Position numbers and translations under genes: made by a program | Assembly (NCBI GenBank): GCA_043801445.1 | Contig: JAZDMB010000047.1 | Location: forward strand, 1-39,607 | Direction of reading: 5' to 3' | Length of the DNA: 39,607 bases | DNA from: JAZDFP01 sp043801445 | GTDB lineage: Bacteria > Planctomycetota > MHYJ01 > JACQXL01 | The notes under the pieces: generated by a model | Database searches by the model: none | Seen by the model: the letters and a program-made list of their open reading frames with translations, nothing else | Told to the model about the DNA's origin: nothing | Shown: positions 33,723 through 39,607 of the stretch, in pieces | How the letters are laid out: every line of letters starts with the position of its first letter | Position numbering within the stretch: the stretch's first letter is position 1

Positions 33723-35147
33723 TTATAAAATATTATGATTCATTTCTAACGGGGTCAATAAATTCTTGATGAATTCAATATTTTTGACGGTTGCCCCCTG
33801 ATATTGGCTGATAACTATTTGCGCCCGCTCCCCCATCTTCTTTAATGTTGCCGGTTCTTTTAAAAGACGAATAAGTTGCCGGTATAATTCGGATTTATCC
33901 ATAACCGAAATAGCCGCATTCTCTTTCATAAGTAAATCAGCCATATCCTGGAAATTAGACATATCCGGCCCGAAAAAAACAGGTTTACCTAATAACGCCG
34001 GTTCTAAAATACTCTGTCCCCCGCGCGGAACAAAACTCCCGCCTACAAAAACAGCATCAGCAATAGAATATACTTTGGATAATTCACCAAGCGTATCAAG
34101 AAGAATTATGAAAGGATGAGGATGAGAATAAGATTTAGCCTCTTCTCCCTTAGCCTTATCCTTATCCTCAGTCTTAATCTCAATTTTACTGCGACGAAGA
34201 CATTCAAATCCTTTTATCCTAATAAGTTTTTCTACTTCATCAAAACGAAATGGATGCCGGGGCGCTATAATCAATCTCAAATTATTAATATCCTGTTTTA
34301 GCTTGGAATAAACTTCCAATAAGATTTCCTCTTCCGGATGGTGTGTGCTCCCGCCTATAATGACCGAATCATTTTCATTGAATCCGAATATTTTCCTATA
34401 AGACACCTCGTCCGTTTGCGAGTCTGATTTACCCCGCCCCTGCGAGCAAGGGCTGGGTTTATCCAATAAATCATATTTCATATTACCGGTAATCATGATT
34501 TTATCCGATTTAACCCCCAATGCCTTAAAACGCTCAAAATACTCTTTATTCTGTACGCAAAAATAAGATATTTTATTCCAGATACGCCTAATAACAGGTT
34601 TTATAAAACGATACCTTATAGTTGAATGTTTAGTAATCCGACCGTTCAACAAAATAATAGGTATTCTTTTGGAAGCTGCTATACGGATAAGATTAAGCCA
34701 GAGTTCCTGTTCGATAAGAATAATCAGAGCCGGGTTAATTTGTTTTAATGCTTTCTTTATAATCAGACTTAAATCTAGAGGAAAGAAAAAGCTCTTTGTG
34801 TCAGGATATTTTTCTTTAACTAATTTCTGAGCCGATGGGGTCGAGGTGGAAATGACAAATTCATAATCAGGATAAACTCCCCGTAAATTCTTGATGAGAA
34901 CATCTGATGCCTTTATTTCACCTACTGATGCGGCATGCAACCAGATACAACGTCCCGATGCCTTCGGATGCGGGACGCTCCGTATCGTAGCATCGGAGCG
35001 TTTTTGCCTATCATCATTTGGGAATTTAACGAATCCAAACCTTTCAAGTAAACCCTGCCGGTGGTATCTTGAAGTGACGAATTTAAAAAGATAATACGGT
35101 GTGATAATAACGATGTATATAAAATAAACAAAATCTATGATTATCAT
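33723..35147 (-). CDS. kdtA: 3-deoxy-D-manno-octulosonic acid (Kdo) transferase with palindromic insertions
   Basis: KdtA/WaaA adds Kdo to lipid A precursor, so the cell has LPS. The start is taken at ATG 35147 (MIIIDFVYFIYIV, an N-terminal membrane anchor); the frame extends upstream to 35255 but that part overlaps yidD. The catalytic glutamate is E77 in HAASVGEIKA, and the C-terminal GT-B domain shows IGGSTHHPEEE, LLDTLGELSKVYSIADAVFVGGSFVPRGGQSILEPA. At 474 residues it is about 50 longer than E. coli WaaA. Three extra segments coincide with palindromic DNA: residues 50-66, 230-240 and 327-345. They are in frame and lie at places where homologues vary in length, so the enzyme is probably still active. 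Confidence 0.93.
   Translation of the reverse strand: MIIIDFVYFIYIVIITPYYLFKFVTSRYHRQGLLERFGFVKFPNDDRQKRSDATIRSVPHPKASGRCIWLHAASVGEIKASDVLIKNLRGVYPDYEFVISTSTPSAQKLVKEKYPDTKSFFFPLDLSLIIKKALKQINPALIILIEQELWLNLIRIAASKRIPIILLNGRITKHSTIRYRFIKPVIRRIWNKISYFCVQNKEYFERFKALGVKSDKIMITGNMKYDLLDKPSPCSQGRGKSDSQTDEVSYRKIFGFNENDSVIIGGSTHHPEEEILLEVYSKLKQDINNLRLIIAPRHPFRFDEVEKLIRIKGFECLRRSKIEIKTEDKDKAKGEEAKSYSHPHPFIILLDTLGELSKVYSIADAVFVGGSFVPRGGQSILEPALLGKPVFFGPDMSNFQDMADLLMKENAAISVMDKSELYRQLIRLLKEPATLKKMGERAQIVISQYQGATVKNIEFIKNLLTPLEMNHNIL
34114..34167. repeat. Imperfect palindrome inside kdtA (third)
   Basis: GGATGAGGATGAG (34114-34126) pairs, with two mismatches, with CTTATCCTTATCC (34155-34167). It encodes a charged stretch (KTEDKDKAKGEEAKSYSHPH, about residues 327-345) that interrupts the region before ILLDTLGEL. 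The spacer also contains a short direct repeat of TTAGCC. Confidence 0.5.
34431..34459. repeat. Palindrome inside kdtA (second), related to the intergenic hairpin at 35447-35472
   Basis: CCC and GCCC on one side pair with GGGC and GGG on the other around a short loop (34432-34457). It encodes PSPCSQGRGK at about residues 230-240. One arm (AAGGGCTGGG) is identical to an arm of the hairpin at 35447-35472, so it seems to be the same repeat family. Confidence 0.55.
34951..35000. repeat. Double hairpin inside kdtA (first)
   Basis: Two adjacent palindromes share a base pair: CGTCCCG (34951-34957) with CGGGACG (34971-34977), and CGCTCCG (34976-34982) with CGGAGCG (34994-35000). They encode about residues 50-66 (KRSDATIRSVPHPKASG), between the membrane anchor region and the catalytic HAASVGE. 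Confidence 0.65.
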
Positions 35148-35212
35148 AAGAAAACTCAATAGTTCATCCCGACTAAATCTATCGTGAGAACTATTGAACC
35201 TGTGGACCTTCG

Positions 35213-35431
35213 TTATTCTACCGGGTCGTATCCCTTGCCGCCGAGCGGATGGCACCTTAATAATCTTTTAATACCGCAGAACATTCCTATCAAAATGCCT
35301 TTTTTCTCTATTGCCTGGATAAAATATTCCGAACACGTGGGCTGGAATCGGCAGACAGGCGGATATAAAGGCGAAATGATTCGCTGATAACACCTAATTA
35401 ATACTATCAGAGCAATACGAAACCACAACAT
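35213..35431 (-). CDS. yidD: Membrane protein insertion efficiency factor YidD
   Basis: YidD is a small, inner-face membrane-associated protein that helps YidC insert membrane proteins. The conserved core is complete: YQRIISPLYPPVCRFQPTCSEYFIQAIEKKGILIG...RCHPLGGKGYDPV, with the family cysteines. The start is placed at ATG 35431 (72 residues); an in-frame GTG at 35446 would add five residues and begins inside a hairpin. It is normally found beside rnpA and yidC; here it precedes kdtA, 65 bases away, on the same strand. Confidence 0.92.
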   Translation of the reverse strand: MLWFRIALIVLIRCYQRIISPLYPPVCRFQPTCSEYFIQAIEKKGILIGMFCGIKRLLRCHPLGGKGYDPVE

Positions 35432-35446
35432 AATATCGCCCCGCAC

Positions 35447-35472
35447 CCCAGCCCTTACGTTTAAGGGCTGGG
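35447..35472. repeat. Perfect hairpin between the TraF/PorV-like gene and yidD
   Basis: CCCAGCCCTTA (35447-35457) is the exact inverse of TAAGGGCTGGG (35462-35472), with a 4-base loop. It lies 17 bases past the stop codon of the outer-membrane protein gene on the minus strand. No T-run follows, so a rho-independent terminator is not supported; a related sequence lies inside kdtA. Confidence 0.7.
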
Positions 35473-35488
35473 TTATGTGCCGGACTGA

Positions 35489-36952
35489 TTAAAATCTTAT
35501 AGCTAGTGAAAGGGAACCGCCAAATTTCTGAGGTATTTCTCCGCCGCCGGCGGTATTTTCAGTCTTAACATTATCAGAAGAATATATGACAGCCAGATCA
35601 AGACTTAATAACACCAAATTAATTCTTAATCCACCCGTTAAAGCTTTTGCTGACGTTGCGAGATTTCGCGATGTCCCGGCTCTAAATTTAAGGAATCCGA
35701 TAAGATTTATTTCGGCGCCTAATGCGAACATCTGCGATTCATAACCCTGTAAAATAGTTGATTTGTTTTTGGTTACATCATAATCAGCCGCAACCACCAG
35801 GAAATTAGGCAGAACATCCATAGCAACACCGGCTCGTGTCTGCGGGTCAAGTTCTATATCGCCGCCGGTAGCCGAAAATTTGGGTTTATTGATGTTTTTG
35901 ATGGTTAATCCGACCCTCAACTTATCGGTCAAATTCATCAAACCACCGACATCAAGCCCGAATGCGCTGGAAGTCTTGGTATTCTTTTTGCTGGTTATAT
36001 CACTTATCATATCTTCACTGCTCTCAAGTTGCTTATAACTGACATAATTATAATAAGTCGTTCCTTCCATCATCTTGAGATTCGCGCCGACTGATAGATT
36101 GTCAAGAATCGGTCTACTATAAGAAACTCCTATTTCTTGCAACACCAGCCCCCTAATTGTCACACCTGAAGTATTATTAGAAACAGAATTAGCAGCAGAA
36201 CCACCGGCTATGTTTTGAGCAACCGTCCTAATAAACTGCTGGACTTCAGGATCAGAACTATTTTGACCTGACTGCTCAAGCAAGTAAACTAATTGTCTGG
36301 CCTGAACCGAAGCATTACCGGAACCGGCAATCCACCAGGATTCAGCCGCTATTTGAGAAGCCAGAGTAGTATTAGAAGGAGCTATTGGGTTTGTTGTACC
36401 AACTGTATTTGTCACGGCAGACGGACCGGTATTCAAAGACAAATGAGTATTATCAGCCACCGGGTCAAGGCTTCCATAAGCTAAACCATTCCCGAAAATA
36501 GTCAATTTACCTATTGCGAAACCTATTCCGCCTGCGCTATTTACCAACATACCCTGGCCCGGTTTATTCAATTCGGTCGAAGCTATAGCGAAGAAATCAA
36601 GAAGTGCTTTTGCTTCAGTAGCAGTCAGCGAAGTCCCGGCATCGACCTTAGTTAAAATAGGAATAACATTCCCGCTTTTTGATGACAGTTTATCAACGGA
36701 TTGCAGGATATCGCCTTCGGCAGAAGTATCCAGCCCAAAAGCGATATATAAACCGGACTTATCATTTTTACTCGTAGCGCCCGGATTCCAATAATGCGCC
36801 GTGGCGCCATCCGCCATTGCCACTCCGGCGCCGCCCATACCCTCTGCGCGTGGACCATAAATAGCCCAATCTTCTGCTGACACCTGGAGTGCGCTGCCAA
36901 CAATAATGCTTATTAATGCTACGCTCAGGACAAACCATTTAAACTTTTTCAT
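35489..36952 (-). CDS. Outer-membrane beta-barrel protein (TraF/PorV/FadL-like)
   Basis: This 487-residue protein has a signal peptide (about residues 1-26, ending VSA). The start ATG 36952 is chosen because AGGAG lies eight bases upstream; a frame extending to 36988 would lack it. The mature N-terminus EDWAIYGPRAEGMGGAGVAMADGATAHYWNPGAT is the hallmark of TraF-like (PF13729) and FadL/PorV-type proteins. Alternating beta strands follow (GLTIKNINKPKF, RAGVAMDVLPNFLVVAADYDV, LKFRAGTSRN), and the last residue is Phe (SLAIRF), the usual barrel-export signal. The middle (residues 190-270) is a Ser/Asn/Gln-rich loop. Function unknown. It has its own promoter-like site and leader hairpin. Confidence 0.85.
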   Translation of the reverse strand: MKKFKWFVLSVALISIIVGSALQVSAEDWAIYGPRAEGMGGAGVAMADGATAHYWNPGATSKNDKSGLYIAFGLDTSAEGDILQSVDKLSSKSGNVIPILTKVDAGTSLTATEAKALLDFFAIASTELNKPGQGMLVNSAGGIGFAIGKLTIFGNGLAYGSLDPVADNTHLSLNTGPSAVTNTVGTTNPIAPSNTTLASQIAAESWWIAGSGNASVQARQLVYLLEQSGQNSSDPEVQQFIRTVAQNIAGGSAANSVSNNTSGVTIRGLVLQEIGVSYSRPILDNLSVGANLKMMEGTTYYNYVSYKQLESSEDMISDITSKKNTKTSSAFGLDVGGLMNLTDKLRVGLTIKNINKPKFSATGGDIELDPQTRAGVAMDVLPNFLVVAADYDVTKNKSTILQGYESQMFALGAEINLIGFLKFRAGTSRNLATSAKALTGGLRINLVLLSLDLAVIYSSDNVKTENTAGGGEIPQKFGGSLSLAIRF

Positions 36953-36976
36953 ACTTTCACTCCTTTTTTTATTTTG

Positions 36977-36996
36977 GTTCTTTCGCAAGAAAGAAC
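36977..36996. promoter_or_regulatory. Leader hairpin of the outer-membrane protein gene
   Basis: GTTCTTTC and GAAAGAAC form a perfect 8-bp stem with a 4-base loop. It falls between the predicted transcription start (about 37016) and the ribosome site (about 36963), so it would be in the 5' untranslated RNA, where it could stabilise the message; alternatively it is an operator. Confidence 0.45.
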
Positions 36997-37022
36997 ATAT
37001 TAATATTATTAATTAAAATTAA

Positions 37023-37050
37023 ATTCTATTTAAAAATAAATATAAGTCAA
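37023..37050 (-). promoter_or_regulatory. Sigma-70-like promoter of the outer-membrane protein gene
   Basis: On the minus strand, TTGACT (37045-37050), a 16-base spacer and TAGAAT (37023-37028, 5 of 6). It lies 71 bases upstream of the start codon at 36952. Confidence 0.6.
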
Positions 37051-37399
37051 GAAAAATAATATTATTTGATAAACAGATTAAATTGTTAGTATGGATCTAT
37101 CCGCTAAATTAATTCCCCTCAAGATGTGGGGCCTCAGGCTGAAAAAGATTTTCTCCCGATAACCCATCACCGCGTCAAGCAACCCAAACATGTTGGATTG
37201 CTGTGCTATGCGTAGCGTTACGCAAAGCATAAATTTGTTCCGTTTTATAAACCACCACCACCGAAACCCCTGTCCCGCCATTCGCACCCGCCTGAACGGC
37301 AAGGTCGGGCAGGTAAAACGAGTAGTCTGTTTCATACCAACGTCCCCCTATAACTATGCAGGCTGGTTTAACAAATATAGAATAGAATAAAAATCTTAG

Positions 37400-37427
37400 T
37401 TGACTAAAAATATTATTTGGCTATAAT
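37400..37427 (+). promoter_or_regulatory. Strong sigma-70-like promoter of the MauE-FN3 gene
   Basis: TTGACT (37400-37405), a 16-base spacer and a perfect TATAAT (37422-37427), 72 bases before the ATG at 37500. Confidence 0.65.
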
Positions 37428-37499
37428 TTCAGTAAAAGGAAAAACTAAAGTATTTCGTTAGTTTTGATATGGTCAATTTAAATCAGTAGCTTCGTATTT

Positions 37500-38987
37500 A
37501 TGCTAAAAAAAATATCCGATAATCCCTATCTTTTGTTTGCATTACGATTATTGCTGGCGTTATTCTTTATTTATGCCGGTCTGAGCAAGATTATGGCACC
37601 TCAGTTATTTGCCAAAAACATCGCGGATTATCAAATACTCCCCATTGACTTAATTAATATAACCGCAATAACTTTACCGTGGCTGGAACTTACAGGTGGT
37701 CTTTGTCTGGTAATCGGTTTTAAACCCAGAAGTGCCGGTTTACTTGTTCTTTTACTGATGCTTGTATTTGATATGGCAATATCATCCGCCCTAATAAGAG
37801 GACTTAAAATAAGATGCGGATGTTTCTTGCAAACTACTGAACAATTAGTCAGTATCTGGTCGCTCGTTACTAATATTCTTTTAACTATCTCCGCTCTTTT
37901 AGTTTTCAGGTTTGAGACTCTGCGCCTTACCGGGGTTAAATTCATAATCGCCGGCAAAGAAATTACGATGAAAGACTTTGTAGCAAGATATGGATTGCCT
38001 GTATTAGTTGGATTCTTACTGGGATTGATAGCAACTTCACTGCCATTCGGGCGAACGCTTAATCCATTCACTCAACATAATAGTCAAGCATCATTACATT
38101 TACCTATTGCACCATCAGACTTAACGGCAAAAGCCGTTTCATCACACCAGATTAACCTCTCTTGGACAGATAACTCTGATAATGAGCTTGGTTTCAAAAT
38201 AGAACGAAAGATCGGCGAGAAAGGTAATTATGACCAAGTCGCCGCGACCAGTCTGCCCGACCTGACATCCGGTGTGGTTAGTCTTATTAATAATACTTAT
38301 ATTGATACAATCGGTCTCCAGCCTGCAACTGATTATTATTATCGGGTCTGCGCCCATAATGCACTGGGTAATAGTCCTTATTCCAATGAAAAGGCGGTAA
38401 CGACTTTACCGCTTCCGACCGCACCGCCAATTCCGCCTATTGAACTAAAGGCAAAATCCGCCTTTCCCGGGATTAAACTAATCTGGACTGATAAATCGGA
38501 TAACGAGGAGGGATTCAAAATAGAACGCAAATCAGTAAATGGTGCTTATAACCAAATTGGAATAGTTAATGCAGATGAAAACACTTATCTTGACCGGAAC
38601 AATCTGACAGTTTCATCTGCTTATTGCTACCGCATCAAATCGTATAACACAGTAGGCGAAAGTTCTTATTCTAATGAAGTCTATATCATAGTTGAATCAC
38701 TCGCTGCGCCCAAGAATTTAAAAGTTAGTCTCGTTCACGATAATCTTATCGTTCTTTCTTGGACGGATAATGCTAATACTAATAATGATAGGGGTTACAA
38801 GATAGAACGCAGAAACGATAAAGACAATGTCTATGAATTAATCGCTACAGTAGCCCGTGATACAACCGCTTATCTTGACCAAAATGTCAGGTCGTCTACA
38901 ACATATTATTATCGCACCAGAACTTTTATTTTTAACGCCCCGGAGGAAAGCATCTACTCTGATGAGGTGTCGGTTACAACACATTAG
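37500..38987 (+). CDS. MauE/DoxX-type membrane protein fused to three fibronectin III domains
   Basis: This 495-residue protein has an N-terminal membrane domain (residues 1-190) with about five helices. It matches the MauE/DoxX family: LRLLLALFFIYAGLSKIMAPQLFAKNIADYQILP and the CGC motif at residues 106-108 (KIRCGCF). MauE takes part in disulfide formation in methylamine dehydrogenase maturation; related proteins act with thioredoxin-like partners. Three fibronectin III repeats follow (about residues 202-300, 309-395 and 401-495), each with LSWTDNSDNE-type and GFKIERK-type segments and YYYR strands. The FN3 part is probably outside the inner membrane, so the protein may bind or present a partner. 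The ribosome site is weak; the promoter is good. The fusion is unusual. Confidence 0.82.
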   Translation: MLKKISDNPYLLFALRLLLALFFIYAGLSKIMAPQLFAKNIADYQILPIDLINITAITLPWLELTGGLCLVIGFKPRSAGLLVLLLMLVFDMAISSALIRGLKIRCGCFLQTTEQLVSIWSLVTNILLTISALLVFRFETLRLTGVKFIIAGKEITMKDFVARYGLPVLVGFLLGLIATSLPFGRTLNPFTQHNSQASLHLPIAPSDLTAKAVSSHQINLSWTDNSDNELGFKIERKIGEKGNYDQVAATSLPDLTSGVVSLINNTYIDTIGLQPATDYYYRVCAHNALGNSPYSNEKAVTTLPLPTAPPIPPIELKAKSAFPGIKLIWTDKSDNEEGFKIERKSVNGAYNQIGIVNADENTYLDRNNLTVSSAYCYRIKSYNTVGESSYSNEVYIIVESLAAPKNLKVSLVHDNLIVLSWTDNANTNNDRGYKIERRNDKDNVYELIATVARDTTAYLDQNVRSSTTYYYRTRTFIFNAPEESIYSDEVSVTTH

Positions 38988-39242
38988 GTAATATATTAAC
39001 GGATTGAAGCCACAGATTACACCAAGTAGGCAGGCAGATTAAATAACGAAACCACAGATAAACGCACCAGCCTGCGCCCCGATGGACATCGGGGCGGGCA
39101 GGTTACACAGCTTACGGATAATTTCTATAAGGAGACCATGAGAGCAGGAAATTTTACCGCAGAGGCGCAAAGGACGCAGAGAAGAAAATTATTATTTATT
39201 CCTCAGCGTCTCGGCGGTTAAAGTTTATTATCCATTCTTATA
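38984..39242. repeat. Mosaic of dispersed repeats (no gene)
   Basis: From left to right: a copy of TTAGGTAATATATTA (also near 11442); CCACAGATTACACCAAG (39010-39026); ACCACAGATAAAC (39051-39063); a strong palindrome with CGCCCCGATG (39075-39084) and CATCGGGGCG (39087-39096) flanked by CCTGC and GCAGG (39071-39102); TATAAGGAGACCATGA (39126-39141), the left half of the nested inverted repeat; and ACCGCAGAGGCGC (39156-39168) with GCGTCTCGGCGGT (39206-39218), an inverted repeat matching at 11 of 13. Confidence 0.7.
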
Positions 39243-39607
39243 TTAAGGATTAAAAATAATAGTTACTAACCCGGGACCGGACCGAGCACCAGCTGAGTTG
39301 GATTGATTTGTGCCTGCAGGGTATGAACCGCCGCCACCTGCGTTAGGAGTTGCAGTTGAGTTGACGCCTGCACCTCCGGAGTATCCTCCTCCTGCTCCAC
39401 AAGCACCCTGACAACACCATTCACCACCTGAGCCGCCACCGAATCCGCCTGCACCACCGTAGGCTCCGCAGTTTCCAGCTGAGCCACCGGTACCGCCATT
39501 CGTAAAGCTTAAGGGTACAGGTGTAGCGGTGTTGTAAACATAAGAACAAGTCGAAGCTCCGCCATTGCCTGTAAGTCCGGCGCCACCCGCAGAGCCACCT
39601 GAACCAC
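39243..39607 (-). CDS. Glycine-rich protein, C-terminal part (5' end outside window)
   Basis: On the minus strand the frame ending at the stop codon 39243-39245 is open to the window edge. It encodes about 120 residues of Gly/Ser/Ala-rich repeats with scattered cysteines, such as GGSGGSAGGAGLTGNGG, CGAYGGAGGFGGGSGG, WCCQGACGAGGGYSGG and GGGGSYPAGTN, and ends ARSGPGLVTIIFNP. The final GxGxVxIxF-like strand after GGGGSY is the usual end of glycine-rich surface domains (PF12810-like). A shorter frame in another register (39266-39499) has no such structure and is a shadow. The protein is probably secreted or surface-attached; its N-terminus is not visible. Confidence 0.7.
   Translation of the reverse strand, partial: GSGGSAGGAGLTGNGGASTCSYVYNTATPVPLSFTNGGTGGSAGNCGAYGGAGGFGGGSGGEWCCQGACGAGGGYSGGAGVNSTATPNAGGGGSYPAGTNQSNSAGARSGPGLVTIIFNP

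Larger units (their letters stand above)
36953..37499. other. Divergent intergenic region, mosaic of short repeats
   Basis: About 550 bases separate the divergent outer-membrane-protein and FN3-protein genes. They hold two promoters (listed), the leader hairpin GTTCTTTC-gcaa-GAAAGAAC (36977-36996), TGCGTA-acgc-TACGCA near 37205, and the repeat-like tip GTCGGGCAGG (37305-37314). A minus-strand open frame of 85 codons (37078-37335) crosses these pieces; it has no ribosome site and an odd composition, so I do not call it a gene. Confidence 0.5.

Noticed and set aside
35148..35255. Longer kdtA start (510 residues)
   Set aside because: The added N-terminus shares DNA with the end of yidD and lacks family similarity; the membrane anchor begins at ATG 35147.
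35447..35472. Rho-independent terminator after the outer-membrane protein gene
   Set aside because: The hairpin is perfect, but no run of T follows on the minus strand and a related sequence occurs inside kdtA, so it is listed as a repeat.
39266..39499. 77-codon minus-strand frame rich in Val/Gln
   Set aside because: It is a shifted register of the glycine-rich coding sequence that continues beyond the window.
1..39607. CRISPR arrays, tRNAs, prophage or transposase genes
   Set aside because: None seen: the only regular array is the 21-bp tandem repeat, which has no spacers, and no integrase or transposase motifs were found in any frame.

Overview
The window comes from a diderm bacterium. 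It carries an LPS Kdo transferase, a type IV pilus secretin, a lipoprotein with a lipobox and a FadL/TraF-like outer-membrane protein. A prepilin with the GFTLIELLVV leader, repeat-rich secreted proteins and a thioredoxin-TPR protein suggest an uncultivated member of the PVC/Planctomycetota-like lineages. This is an inference: there is no rRNA or other marker here. I saw no tRNA, rRNA, CRISPR array or transposase gene.

Layout. (1) 1-6.7 kb, plus strand: the 3' part of an MsbA-like ABC exporter, a secreted DUF4139 (mucoidy-inhibitor-like) protein, a DrrAB-type ABC exporter pair and an M55 D-aminopeptidase. (2) 6.9-16.7 kb, minus strand: a secreted thioredoxin-TPR protein; a 1120-residue lipoprotein with twelve DxxGxDxY repeats plus HEAT and TPR regions; a small Cys/Met/His-rich membrane protein; a small pseudopilin-like protein; and a 1315-residue secreted GH38 alpha-mannosidase fused to a basic-secretory-protein metallopeptidase domain. 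(3) 16.7-17.3 kb: a gene-free stretch packed with hairpins, including nine exact-length 21-bp tandem repeats. (4) 17.3-18.5 kb, minus: VanZ-like protein and MutM. (5) 18.6-29.1 kb, plus and strongly AT-rich: a PflX-like radical SAM protein, a sugar nucleotidyltransferase, a type IV pilus alignment/secretin operon (pilM, pilN, pilO, a long PilP-like protein, pilQ), a DUF2344 protein, a WbqC-like protein and a WecA-like glycan initiation transferase. (6) 29.4-37 kb, minus: an unknown exported protein, a prepilin, ahcY and metK (4-base overlap), kdtA, yidD and a TraF/PorV-like outer-membrane protein. (7) 37.5-39.6 kb: a MauE/DoxX protein fused to three fibronectin III domains, a repeat-rich gap, and the C-terminus of a glycine-rich protein running off the right edge.

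The pil genes, prepilin and pseudopilin-like protein fit a type IV pilus or type II secretion apparatus, but no assembly ATPase lies in the window. The large secreted proteins could be its cargo (inference). WecA, WbqC, the nucleotidyltransferase and KdtA fit cell-surface glycan synthesis. MetK and AhcY form a SAM/SAH unit.

The most unusual signal is the density of short palindromic repeats between genes and apparently inside coding sequences. kdtA carries three palindromes at extra segments of the protein and the mannosidase gene carries one, resembling the protein-coding palindromic elements known from Rickettsia. Four promoter-like sites (three strong) share TTGAC at -35 and a 16-bp spacer.
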